A stretch of DNA of 64,000 nucleotides, from NCBI GenBank assembly GCA_004011035.1, contig CP025734.1, positions 1,634,001 through 1,698,000 on the forward strand, written 5' to 3'. The stretch comes from Bdellovibrio sp. qaytius (GTDB lineage Bacteria; Bdellovibrionota; Bdellovibrionia; Bdellovibrionales; Bdellovibrionaceae). This document shows, one piece after another, positions 53,734-61,538 of the stretch (its first letter is position 1; every line of letters begins with the position of its first letter). The notes under the pieces were generated by a model. It worked only from the letters and a program-made list of their open reading frames with translations. It had not been told where the DNA came from and searched no databases. Both the position numbers and the translations under genes were made by a program.

Positions 53734-54441
53734 TCAACTTCCGGCACAAGAAGCAGCTCGTACATAAGCTTCAATTAACTTGTGACTTTTTTCAAAACGG
53801 GCTGATCGCTCTGGTTGAAAAGCTGTTGCGATAAAAAACGGGTGACCCAAAAGTTCGAAACCTTGTGCCTGCTTTTCTTCGTTGAAGGCGACAAACTTAA
53901 GGTTGCTGTTCGCAAAGAGTGGTTGGTATTTGCGATTCATACCAAATCCACATTGGTATTCTTCTTCAATAATTTCTGCATTAAGCCATTTGGTCATTTG
54001 AGATTCTGGGTGCAGGTGAATTTTTTTGCGTTCGCTATTTAATCGACGGCTTAAAGCAGAAATCAAAGGCATTGAAGTGTTAGGATTTTCTTCTTCAAGA
54101 TCTGCCTCGGTAAGTTCTAATTCGTTCTTTGCAAATTCTAAAATGGCATGTTGATAGCCCCCACAAGTTCCAATGTAGGGAATATTATTAAGTCTTGCGA
54201 ACTTAATCGCCTCGAGTACGCCATTACGATTTTTATAAGGGCTTCCTGGAGTGACCCAGATGCCGTTAAATTTTTCAAGAAGGTGATTCACATCAACAAG
54301 ATCTTTGGTTTCAATCCATGTCATTTGTGTTTCGATTAATAGTTTATTTCCAGCAAGGCGAAGAGCATTTGAAATACATTGATGTGAAATACTTGTTTCG
54401 TCGTAGTCACCAAGAACTGCAATGTTAAGTTTTGTGTTCAT
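53734..54441 (-). CDS. Stand-alone CTP-synthase-like glutamine amidotransferase domain
   Basis: 235 aa from ATG 54441 (AAGG upstream); a TTG nine codons earlier is less likely. The fold matches the C-terminal class I amidotransferase domain of CTP synthase: GIWVTPGSPYKNRNGVLEAI near 60 and Cys93 in IGTCGGYQHAILEFA. No synthetase domain is attached. The final triad motif reads AFQPERS instead of FHPE, so the catalytic His is Gln while Glu is kept. This resembles the family annotated as CTP synthase C-terminal region-related (seleno)protein. Activity as a glutaminase is therefore doubtful. Confidence 0.82.
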   Translation of the reverse strand: MNTKLNIAVLGDYDETSISHQCISNALRLAGNKLLIETQMTWIETKDLVDVNHLLEKFNGIWVTPGSPYKNRNGVLEAIKFARLNNIPYIGTCGGYQHAILEFAKNELELTEADLEEENPNTSMPLISALSRRLNSERKKIHLHPESQMTKWLNAEIIEEEYQCGFGMNRKYQPLFANSNLKFVAFNEEKQAQGFELLGHPFFIATAFQPERSARFEKSHKLIEAYVRAASCAGS

Positions 54442-54472
54442 GAGGCGGACCTTAGCATAAGACACCAAATAA

Positions 54473-54503
54473 AAAAAGAGCAGCTTTAGGGGCTGCTCTT
54501 TTT
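54473..54503 (-). terminator. Terminator after gene 54525
   Basis: Arms GAGCAGC (54478-54484) and GCTGCTC (54492-54498), extended by A5/T5, with a 7-nt loop. On the minus strand it lies 22 bp after the stop of gene 54525 and ahead of the amidotransferase gene. Symmetry allows action on both strands. Confidence 0.9.
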
Positions 54504-54524
54504 AGTTTAAAATTTAAAATTAAA

Positions 54525-54731
54525 TTACTTAGATTTTTGGTTTTGGCTGTTTGGTCCGCCGGCTTTTGTGCCTGCGTGAGTGCGCCAGTTGTATTCGTCA
54601 CCTTTGATGTAACGATTAGCCCAGTCATCCCATTTACGTTTTGGAAGTTTGTGAACTACGTTGCCTTTGTCGTCGAAAATGTCTGGATCTTTACCAAATA
54701 ATACATCGCCAATTGTTTTTAAAATTCCCAT
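54525..54731 (-). CDS. Small basic hypothetical protein
   Basis: 68 aa from the ATG at 54731 (MGILKTIGDVLFGKDPDIFD). No membrane span. The KLPKRKWDDWANRYIKGDEYNWRTHAG centre is rich in Trp and charged residues, and the tail is Gly/Asn/Gln/Lys-rich. No family recognised. The start has a weak ribosome site, and a CGTGTC/GACACG hairpin (54745-54759) lies 13 bp upstream. Transcribed separately, ending at the 54473 terminator. Confidence 0.65.
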   Translation of the reverse strand: MGILKTIGDVLFGKDPDIFDDKGNVVHKLPKRKWDDWANRYIKGDEYNWRTHAGTKAGGPNSQNQKSK

Positions 54732-54783
54732 AATTTTATATGTGCGTGTCTGCGACACGACATCTCCAATACGGATATCCTAC

Positions 54784-55038
54784 TTACATTTTCGGGTTGG
54801 CGCAAACATCAATATAATCCAGACCTTTTTCTTCGCCTGGGTATTCGCCATTAGTTAACTTTTGAAAGCAGGCTTTTGACGCCACTTTAAAAGCTTCTTG
54901 TCTTGAATCTGCCTGCATTGTAAGCGTGAATGAATCTTTTGCTTTAGGTTTGTATGTGAATGTGTAAGCTTTTGGAGCTGCCATAACTGTCGTACCTAGG
55001 ATTGAAACTAGCGCGAAAGATAAGATAGATGTTTTCAT
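54784..55038 (-). CDS. Small exported protein
   Basis: 84 aa, ATG behind AAAAGGAGTTCCC. Signal peptide ends VMA near residue 20. The mature protein has two cysteines (near 57 and 80) and a compact pattern, YTFTYKPKAKDSFTLTMQADSRQEAFKVASKACFQKL, suggesting a small alpha/beta domain closed by a disulfide. No family recognised. Confidence 0.72.
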   Translation of the reverse strand: MKTSILSFALVSILGTTVMAAPKAYTFTYKPKAKDSFTLTMQADSRQEAFKVASKACFQKLTNGEYPGEEKGLDYIDVCANPKM

Positions 55039-55213
55039 AGGGAACTCCTTTTAGTTTAAAGCTTGTCGTATACAGAATATGTATCCAATCGGTGTGCCAA
55101 TAGACTGATTCAGGTTGATCCAGTTTGGGCGAATAGGGTGGATTTGACCGCGATAGGGGTGTTAGTTTAATAACAGTGTAGGACTGAGGCTAACACCTGT
55201 CTCAGAATAAGAA

Positions 55214-56011
55214 ATGTCATTTAAACAAGTTTTACCTGCGGTCTATCAAAATTTTTTAGATCGTAAAATTCTAAATCTAGATATCAGTGAAACGAAAGCC
55301 ACTTGTGATAACTGCTTACGTGCCCGTGATAAGCGTTTTCCGTACACGTACGAGGCGAATTTAAAATGTTGTACGTTTGTACCATTTATACCCAATTTCG
55401 CAGTGGGTGGCATTTTAAAGCAGAAATTAGATGGTCATAAAGTGATTGAGCAAATGATCACTGATCGCAGGTTTGCTTTACCGTTAGGGATTTTTCCAGA
55501 TTTTGATTATCAATACCGCTTTAATCATAAAAAACAAAAAGACTTCGGTAATCGTGAAGATTTACTTTGTCATTATTATGATCAAGAAAAAAACCGCTGC
55601 AGCATTTGGGAATTTCGCGGCGTGGTTTGCACGACATTTTTCTGCCGCAGCGACTACGGAAAATCAGGGCAAAATCTTTGGACTGAAATGAAGGATTATT
55701 TAAGTTATGTCGAAATGTGTTTGGCTGAAGACTGTTTAGTGATGAAGGATTTTTCTCCTCGAGATATCTCGGATCAGCTCGTATTTTTGAATAAAAAAGA
55801 CTTCACGAAGACTGAAAAAACATTAAAAAGCTTAACGGCTGCAGAGCTAAAACCATTCTGGAATGGCTATAAAGACCCGATTGAATTTTATCTTTCTTGC
55901 TATGAGTTAGTTCAAAAGCAAAATCGCACAACGTTTAAAGAGATTATCGGCGAACAAGGGTTGAATTTAGAAAAAAGAGTGTTACAAGGGTACGCATGTC
56001 TATCGAAGTAA
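55214..56011 (+). CDS. Cysteine-rich YkgJ-like metal or Fe-S cluster protein
   Basis: 265 aa with ten cysteines: C31-x2-C34, C52-C53, C119, C129, C139, C144, C169 and C174. LLCHYYDQEKNRCSIWEFRGVVCTTFFC resembles the zinc/iron-chelating YkgJ (UPF0153) pattern C-x(n)-C..Y..RP..C, though here extended. No signal peptide, so cytoplasmic. It overlaps sufE by 16 bp, and co-translation with a sulfur-transfer protein fits an Fe-S function, which is inference. Confidence 0.7.
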   Translation: MSFKQVLPAVYQNFLDRKILNLDISETKATCDNCLRARDKRFPYTYEANLKCCTFVPFIPNFAVGGILKQKLDGHKVIEQMITDRRFALPLGIFPDFDYQYRFNHKKQKDFGNREDLLCHYYDQEKNRCSIWEFRGVVCTTFFCRSDYGKSGQNLWTEMKDYLSYVEMCLAEDCLVMKDFSPRDISDQLVFLNKKDFTKTEKTLKSLTAAELKPFWNGYKDPIEFYLSCYELVQKQNRTTFKEIIGEQGLNLEKRVLQGYACLSK

Positions 56012-56424
56012 AAGCCCAAGAAATGGTCGCCTTATTTGCAAAAGTTTCTGATTGGGAGCAAAAGTACGAAAAATTAATCGAGCTTGGAAAAGCTTGGCCC
56101 GGCATTCCAGAAGAATTAAAAAATGAAGATTTAAAAGTTAAAGGCTGCCAATCACAAGTGTGGATTAAAGCTGAATTAAAAGACGGAAAAGTTTTTTTTA
56201 TTGGTGATAGTGATGCGATCATTGTGCGTGGGTTAGTTGCTCTAGTTTTATCTGTGTATTCGGGTCAAACGCCTTCCGATATTATGAAATATGATGCCAG
56301 TTTTCTAAAGGATATTGGTCTGGACTCAGGACTGTCTCCATCTCGTACAAATGGGCTATATTCGATGATAAAGCAGATAAAATACTACGCGACGGCTTTT
56401 GCCTATTTACTTTCAAAACAATAG
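55996..56424 (+). CDS. sufE: Cysteine desulfuration protein SufE
   Basis: 142 aa. The sulfur-accepting Cys51 is in LKVKGCQSQVWIKAEL; DWEQKYEKLIELGKAWPGIP before it and GLDSGLSPSRTNGL near 120 are standard SufE. SufE takes persulfide sulfur from SufS and passes it to the SUF scaffold. No sufS, sufB, sufC or sufD lies in the window. Starts inside the Cys-rich gene. Confidence 0.94.
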   Translation: MSIEVKAQEMVALFAKVSDWEQKYEKLIELGKAWPGIPEELKNEDLKVKGCQSQVWIKAELKDGKVFFIGDSDAIIVRGLVALVLSVYSGQTPSDIMKYDASFLKDIGLDSGLSPSRTNGLYSMIKQIKYYATAFAYLLSKQ

Positions 56425-56440
56425 ACCCTAAAATTAAAGA

Positions 56441-56938
56441 ATGAATACAAAACTATTGCTACGGACAGCGATTTTATTCTCTATTGTGTGCGGAACATTA
56501 TCAGCTGAAGCTGGTCGCATTCGCTTAAGAAAAGTACCTATTGCCCCTAAAGTTTGCGCCAATATGGATGAAGACAAACTTTTATCACGTAATGGTAAAC
56601 GCATTTTCGGAACCTTAAGAAGCAGCGTTATTATCGAACAAGATATTTCATTAGTTGATGATTTAGGTAAGAAAATTTGCTCATGGCCTACGAACAAATG
56701 GCAAACTTACGGTGATCCTACGAAATTTAATTTTTATATCGATGAACAAAGAAATGCGCTTTATCCATATATGAAATCAGATTCAAATTACCAAGTGATG
56801 AAAATCTCTTTAGACGATTGCTCTATGGGAGAACTTCAAACAACTGATAAACTTGAGCTTCCAAAATGTGAAGGCAAAAAGAAAATCCTTCGTTCAAGAT
56901 CTAAACGCAAAGTCGCAAGTCACCGCGTAAACTCTTAA
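56441..56938 (+). CDS. Exported basic protein of unknown function
   Basis: 165 aa. Signal peptide ends AEA near residue 24. The mature part has four cysteines (near 39, 80, 126, 143) and a strongly basic tail (KKKILRSRSKRKVASHR), suggesting a periplasmic protein that may bind polyanions. No family recognised. Follows sufE by 16 bp, without a strong ribosome site; convergent with 56942 three bases away. Confidence 0.7.
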   Translation: MNTKLLLRTAILFSIVCGTLSAEAGRIRLRKVPIAPKVCANMDEDKLLSRNGKRIFGTLRSSVIIEQDISLVDDLGKKICSWPTNKWQTYGDPTKFNFYIDEQRNALYPYMKSDSNYQVMKISLDDCSMGELQTTDKLELPKCEGKKKILRSRSKRKVASHRVNS

Positions 56939-56941
56939 GCT

Positions 56942-57418
56942 TTAATCAGCTTTCGTTACACTTAATGTGCCGTCAGCCTCTAAGATGGCGGTCTTAATTT
57001 CGTTTAAATTATGCATTCCTTGTTTGCGTAATAAAATATGAAGTTCACTTTCATTCATACGTTCACTGTGTAAATTTTTATAAATGATTTTACCTTGATG
57101 GATTAAAAGCGTGGGTGTGCCCTCGAACATCGAACTAAAAAATTTACTTTTATAAGTTAAGTACGAAATCAGCGCACTTAAAATAATTAAAACAACAGCT
57201 GAAAGTAAGCCTCCGGCTAAAGAGACATCTCCGCCATTCATCGCATTTTGTACGGCATTGCTGATTAATAGAACCGCGACAAATTCAGTGGCGCTCATTT
57301 GGCCCATTTGTCTTTTGCCTGATAGTCGCAATAAAATTAAAACTGAAAGATAAACGATGATCGAGCGAAAAACTAAATTAAAAGGATCAACACTAAAGCT
57401 GGTAAAATTTTGCCACAT
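56942..57418 (-). CDS. YetF-family (DUF421) membrane protein
   Basis: 158 aa. Three N-terminal membrane segments (about 15-32, 45-58, 65-88) and a small cytoplasmic domain. RLSGKRQMGQMSATEFVAVLLISNAVQNAM near 31 and GTPTLLIHQGKI near 99 are DUF421 signatures. Members such as YetF and SpoVA-linked YrbG/YkjA have poorly known envelope or spore roles. Shorter than the Bacillus forms (about 230 aa). Confidence 0.85.
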   Translation of the reverse strand: MWQNFTSFSVDPFNLVFRSIIVYLSVLILLRLSGKRQMGQMSATEFVAVLLISNAVQNAMNGGDVSLAGGLLSAVVLIILSALISYLTYKSKFFSSMFEGTPTLLIHQGKIIYKNLHSERMNESELHILLRKQGMHNLNEIKTAILEADGTLSVTKAD

Positions 57419-57554
57419 GCGATTAGCGTCGTCTTATGTCGTTGACTCGTCAAGATGGCGCCGGGATAGAATTAAATAACAACTGATTTTGACGCGTCGT
57501 TTCGATGCGCTTGGTTGTGACCTTTTGCGAAATTGCCGTCATGTTGAATAAATC

Positions 57555-58817
57555 ATGATTCAAATACTTCAAAAAAAATTCTTACAACAATTACCGTTTT
57601 GGCTAGCTGCAGGATTAACTGCACTTCTAGCAGTTGGCTATGCAAAAATATTTGCTCTCTGTGAAGAGTGGGCTCTTACACGTGATGTGACCACCACTTA
57701 CTGGGCAGCACCCTTAGGTATTATCATTTCGTTCTTGATTGGATACTTTATTTCCAAAGAATCTATTGGCAGCGGAATTCCGCAAATCCTTGCGTCTGCA
57801 GAACTTGCGGAAAAGCAAAATCCAATATTGAAAAAGATTTTAAGTTTAAAAATGATCGTCGTAAAAATTATTGGTTCGTGTATTTGTGTCATCGGCGGAG
57901 GCTCAACCGGCCGTGAAGGCCCTACGCTTCAAATATCTGCAGCGATATTTTATCAGTTGAATCGGTTCTGGCCGAAAAAACTTTCGCGTCCACCAGATAA
58001 TCTGATGGTGATTGCGGGTGGTGCTGCAGGTTTAGCCGCAGCTTTTAATACTCCTTTGGGTGGAGTTGTATTTGCGATTGAAGAGATTTCTAAAACACAT
58101 ATCAGCCATATTCGAACAACAGTATTTCAAGCGGTGATTATTGCAGGTGTCATTTCGCAAATGGTAATGGGAAATTACCTCTATATTGGAAAAAGCACAT
58201 TAGACACTTCAGCAGCAGGTCTAATGTTATATACAGTTTTATTTTCAATTATTATCGGACTCACGGGCGCAGCTTTTGCCGAAAGTCTATATCGCATTGG
58301 TCGTTGGAGAAAAAACACAACATTTACCAAACAATTCGTTTTAACTTTATTTTCAGCCGCGGCCTTTGTGGGCATATTTTATTTTTGCGGAGCAGGAACA
58401 TTAGGTGCCGGCAAAGGTGTTATGCAAAAAATATTGCAAGGCGAATCAACCTCGGCATTTTCAAGTGAGCTTTGGGTAGGGCGTTTGTTCGGAAACTTTT
58501 TTACTTACATCGCTGGCGTTATTGGTGGAATCTTTGCGCCGGCTCTGGCCAGTGGTGCAACGCTTGCGCAATGGCTGACGGGTTTGTTAAACACCGGTAG
58601 TTCTCATGTTTTAATTCTTGTGGGGATGGTCGCATTTTTAACAGGCGTAACGCGTACACCGTTTACTTCATTTATTTTAGTTTTTGAAATGACGAGTTCG
58701 CATGAAGTGATTTTGTATTTAATGCTAGCAGGCTTAATATCCAATGTCGTAGCGAAACTTGTGAACCACGAGTCGTTTTATGAACAAGTGGCTCACGATA
58801 TTAAAGGCACAGCTTAG
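57555..58817 (+). CDS. ClC-family chloride/proton antiporter
   Basis: 420 aa, about 10-12 membrane segments. Selectivity motifs are GSGIP at 72-76, GREGP at 119-123 with the gating Glu121, and GIFAP near 326. AIEEIS at 174-179 carries the internal proton glutamate seen in antiporters, so exchange and not channel activity is likely. No CBS domains follow. Probably pH or ion homeostasis. Divergent from the YetF-family gene over 136 bp. Confidence 0.93.
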   Translation: MIQILQKKFLQQLPFWLAAGLTALLAVGYAKIFALCEEWALTRDVTTTYWAAPLGIIISFLIGYFISKESIGSGIPQILASAELAEKQNPILKKILSLKMIVVKIIGSCICVIGGGSTGREGPTLQISAAIFYQLNRFWPKKLSRPPDNLMVIAGGAAGLAAAFNTPLGGVVFAIEEISKTHISHIRTTVFQAVIIAGVISQMVMGNYLYIGKSTLDTSAAGLMLYTVLFSIIIGLTGAAFAESLYRIGRWRKNTTFTKQFVLTLFSAAAFVGIFYFCGAGTLGAGKGVMQKILQGESTSAFSSELWVGRLFGNFFTYIAGVIGGIFAPALASGATLAQWLTGLLNTGSSHVLILVGMVAFLTGVTRTPFTSFILVFEMTSSHEVILYLMLAGLISNVVAKLVNHESFYEQVAHDIKGTA

Positions 58818-58823
58818 ACAGTA

Positions 58824-59153
58824 TTATAAAATTGGACATTCCCAAGAAGTGCGAGTGTAACCTTCTCCGTCTGCATTTAAGCTATACTCAAGCATACAAC
58901 CGAAGTTTTCGTCTTGATAGTTGCCATCTTGATAAACTATACGACGAGCAACGCCACAGGTAACCGAAAAATCGTTGCCTGAGTTTGATCTTTTGCAAGA
59001 AACGTCTGACAAAAGAGTAGCGCCGCGATGAGCAGCTGTTTCAGTAACCACTTTTGCGTCCTGATCAGGATTAGAAACTTGATCATTGCTAAGGTCTGCA
59101 GCCGAGGCATTGATAGAAAAAATGATTACAGCAGTTAACAATATATTTTTCAT
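58824..59153 (-). CDS. Small exported protein
   Basis: 109 aa from ATG 59153, preceded by AAGGAG; a longer frame to 59207 lacks a ribosome site and would start at the predicted transcription start. Signal peptide ends ASA near residue 17. Four cysteines (SCKRSNSGNDFSVTCG, GCMLEY and SWECPIL) would form two disulfides. No family recognised. Convergent with the ClC gene, 6 bp apart. Confidence 0.75.
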   Translation of the reverse strand: MKNILLTAVIIFSINASAADLSNDQVSNPDQDAKVVTETAAHRGATLLSDVSCKRSNSGNDFSVTCGVARRIVYQDGNYQDENFGCMLEYSLNADGEGYTRTSWECPIL

Positions 59154-59214
59154 GGGGACTCCTTGTGTATGGCTGGTAAAGTAGCCGATTCTGTTTTTAA
59201 ATTCCATTTTATTT

Positions 59215-59220
59215 ATTATA
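59215..59220 (-). promoter_or_regulatory. Likely -10 box of gene 58824
   Basis: Minus-strand TATAAT, a perfect consensus, 62 bp before the ATG at 59153; start point near 59207, leader about 54 nt. No good -35 box is found at 16-18 bp spacing, so an activator may be needed. Confidence 0.45.
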
Positions 59221-59370
59221 TTCTGACTTGAAAAACCCTTAGGAGTAGCGCCGCTTTTGCCTTTTTAGAGGTAAGTTCGCGATTCGCTTGAGTAATCTCC
59301 TTTGAGAAGGGGCTATGAGGGAGCGTCGATTTTTTCGACAATCCTGTAAAAAGTTGAACTAGAGCTGCAG

Positions 59371-60816
59371 TTAATGGGGCATAAAAACTTTTTGCAGTCG
59401 ATTGGCTTTCTTTAGCTCTGTGACTGCCGTATTGATGTCAGAAATTTTCAAATCAGATTTTTTAGACGATGCACATTTGACGTTAATCGGGTCAATTTCA
59501 AATGGCGCTTCCTGTAAACTTGCATATTTTTTTCTATAATAATTAAACTCCAAATTATTCAAGATAATATATTGAACTCGTTCAGATTGAAGTTTTTCAA
59601 TATTGGCCAATCCTGAAAGTGCATCTTCACGTTTAACGCTGCCATCTTTAAAATAGGGAATCAGCGCCGGATAGATAAAACCCAGAGCCGTGCCGAGGGT
59701 TTTTCCATTCAAGTCTTTCAAAGATTTTAGGTGAGCATCCTGCATATTTTTTATAAGGCCAACGACAAGATTAGTTTGTTTGAAAATAGGAATACTCCAA
59801 TTGTAGTCTTTGGCATAACTTCCGGCCCAGGCTTCTGTGTTGTAACATACAAGTTCAATTTCACCGTTAGCAAGACCTGAATCTAACCTCTTTCGGGGTG
59901 ATAACATAAAACGAATTGGTCGTTTAAGTTTTTTACCGACCTCAAGGCCCAAGTCGAAAAAAAGTCCACCCTCAATGATGGGGGTTTCTGCACTGTTATC
60001 TATCATTAAAAACGGTGGTGAGTTTGAATCATTCATCCCATAGGAAATCGGACGGGGTGTCGTATTTGGATTTGTGTATCGAGCAGTTATTTTTTGAAAT
60101 TCATTTTTATTTTTCAGATGAGCTATCGTTTTGTTTAACTTCTTTAATGACAACGAAGACTTTTTAGAAAGCGAACAATGGATATTTGTTTTATCTGAAG
60201 TGAATGAACTTTTTTGTAACTGAGGGTAAGTTATCTTATATAAATTAAATTCAAGTTCATCCATGACGACGTAATCAAGCCGATTGTCGAGAAGTTTTTT
60301 AATGCTTTCAGCAACAGAAGGAGAATCATCTCTTTGTAAAACCTTACTCTTAAATTTAGCTTCTAACTCATGATAATAATATTTTTCAACGGTTCCAATT
60401 TTGGCGTTGATGACTTGTTCAAGATTTTTAAATTGAATCTCTTTTTTGCTCACTAAAATATTTACATGAGTATAAAGAGGATCGCTCCACAAAAGGTCAT
60501 CCTTAGATTCGAGGTCCCACTCGGGGCTGATATGACAAACAAGATCAATATTGGCCAATCTTAAATCTCGAATCATTCTTGATTCTGGTAAAGATGAGAT
60601 TGAGTAATCTTGGTTTAAATCTTCGGCGATGGCTACAGTGACTTCGTAAATGAATCCACCGGTTGCCAATGAGAAATTAGGATCTTCAAATTGGTATAAA
60701 AGAGGTGGAGAGCTGCTGGCATCAATTCCAAATTTAATGTGAGCCGCGTGTGCTTGCGAGGTTAAACATGGAGCAAGAACGTAGATTAAAATGCCGATAA
60801 TTAAAATCTTTTTCAT
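59371..60816 (-). CDS. Tandem-duplicated periplasmic solute-binding protein (SBP_bac_3 type)
   Basis: 481 aa. Signal peptide ends AHA near residue 24. Two homologous halves follow: 26-247 and 257-478. Matching stretches are IKFGIDASSSPP and ISYGMNDSNSPP; IDLVCHISPEW and IELVCYNTEAW; DELEFNLYKITYPQLQ and NNLEFNYYRKKYASLQ; NIHCSLSKKS and NVKCASSKKS. Each half keeps its own cysteine pair (94/214 and 324/448), probably a disulfide. The fold is that of amino-acid-type binding proteins, without a transporter gene nearby. No Shine-Dalgarno is visible. Probably a periplasmic sensor or scavenging protein. Confidence 0.8.
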   Translation of the reverse strand: MKKILIIGILIYVLAPCLTSQAHAAHIKFGIDASSSPPLLYQFEDPNFSLATGGFIYEVTVAIAEDLNQDYSISSLPESRMIRDLRLANIDLVCHISPEWDLESKDDLLWSDPLYTHVNILVSKKEIQFKNLEQVINAKIGTVEKYYYHELEAKFKSKVLQRDDSPSVAESIKKLLDNRLDYVVMDELEFNLYKITYPQLQKSSFTSDKTNIHCSLSKKSSLSLKKLNKTIAHLKNKNEFQKITARYTNPNTTPRPISYGMNDSNSPPFLMIDNSAETPIIEGGLFFDLGLEVGKKLKRPIRFMLSPRKRLDSGLANGEIELVCYNTEAWAGSYAKDYNWSIPIFKQTNLVVGLIKNMQDAHLKSLKDLNGKTLGTALGFIYPALIPYFKDGSVKREDALSGLANIEKLQSERVQYIILNNLEFNYYRKKYASLQEAPFEIDPINVKCASSKKSDLKISDINTAVTELKKANRLQKVFMPH

Positions 60817-61154
60817 AGTGTGAATAGTAAGAGATATTGCTCGGCTTAGCTATTTTAACCTTTTATTTAAAATTCTTAAGGAAATTTGGAAAAGTAGCGG
60901 GGCAACTTGTCTTGTTAAAATTTCTTGATTTGAATTTCTTGCGACTGAAAAGGTTTTAGAATTGGTCGACATTTTTTAGTTAAGAAAGGTTGTTTTGCTA
61001 GTGCGCAATGGATGGGCACATAGCCCCAGCTCTTCAGTAATTTTACAGAATTTTAACCTAAAGGCCTTCTTCGGATTTTCGGCTTTTGTTTTTTAAACAA
61101 TACATATTGATCCGAAGTAGCTAAATGACATAAAGTCATCCTTAGGTGATGACC
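60817..61154. other. Divergent intergenic region without genes
   Basis: 338 bp between the binding-protein gene and the receiver gene. I find no open frame with coding character. It has TTGTTT/AAACAA around TTT (61086-61100), an imperfect GC-containing stem just before it (about 61059-61085) that ends in a T-rich run, and ATGAC/GTCAT around ATAAA (61126-61140) near the receiver start. These could be regulator sites for the two-component genes. No confident -35/-10 pair was found. Confidence 0.35.
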
Positions 61155-61538
61155 ATGATATCAAATGTTTCAGGAAAAATTTTAATTATAGAAGATGATA
61201 GCGATATCGCTTTTGTTTTAAAAACTATGATTGAGTTAGACGGTTATACCGCTGTGACAGCCGGAAATGGTCAAATCGCGCTTGATTTGATTCAGAGTGA
61301 AGGTCCGTTTCAGTTGATATTTCTTGATATGCAAATGCCTATTATGAATGGTTGGGTTTTTGCTGAAACTTTTTATAAATTGTATGGTCACACTGTTCCG
61401 ATCGTTGTTATGACAGCTGCTGCAGACAGTAAGCATAGAGCTAAAGAAGTTGATGCCAATGATTGTCTAGCGAAGCCCTTTGAAATTCCTGAGTTTCAAG
61501 CGATGGTTCAAAAATATCTTTCCGTAAAATCTGTATGA
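61155..61538 (+). CDS. Single-domain response regulator (receiver only)
   Basis: 127 aa from ATG 61155, with AGGTGA ahead; GTG 61146 and ATG 61149 are alternatives. Acidic residues IIEDDSD at 11-17, phosphoacceptor Asp58 in IFLDMQMP, Thr87 and Lys107 in LAKPFE complete a functional receiver. There is no output domain, so it works through protein contact or as a phosphate shuttle, like CheY or Spo0F. Overlaps the kinase gene by 4 bp and is probably its partner. Confidence 0.92.
   Translation: MISNVSGKILIIEDDSDIAFVLKTMIELDGYTAVTAGNGQIALDLIQSEGPFQLIFLDMQMPIMNGWVFAETFYKLYGHTVPIVVMTAAADSKHRAKEVDANDCLAKPFEIPEFQAMVQKYLSVKSV

Noticed and set aside
57421-57554. TTGACT ... TAGAAT as a ClC promoter
   Set aside because: The spacing is 19 bp and alternatives are equally weak, so it cannot be supported.
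61059-61100. Intrinsic terminator upstream of the receiver gene
   Set aside because: The stem is imperfect and no plus-strand gene precedes it; kept only as a possible regulatory structure.
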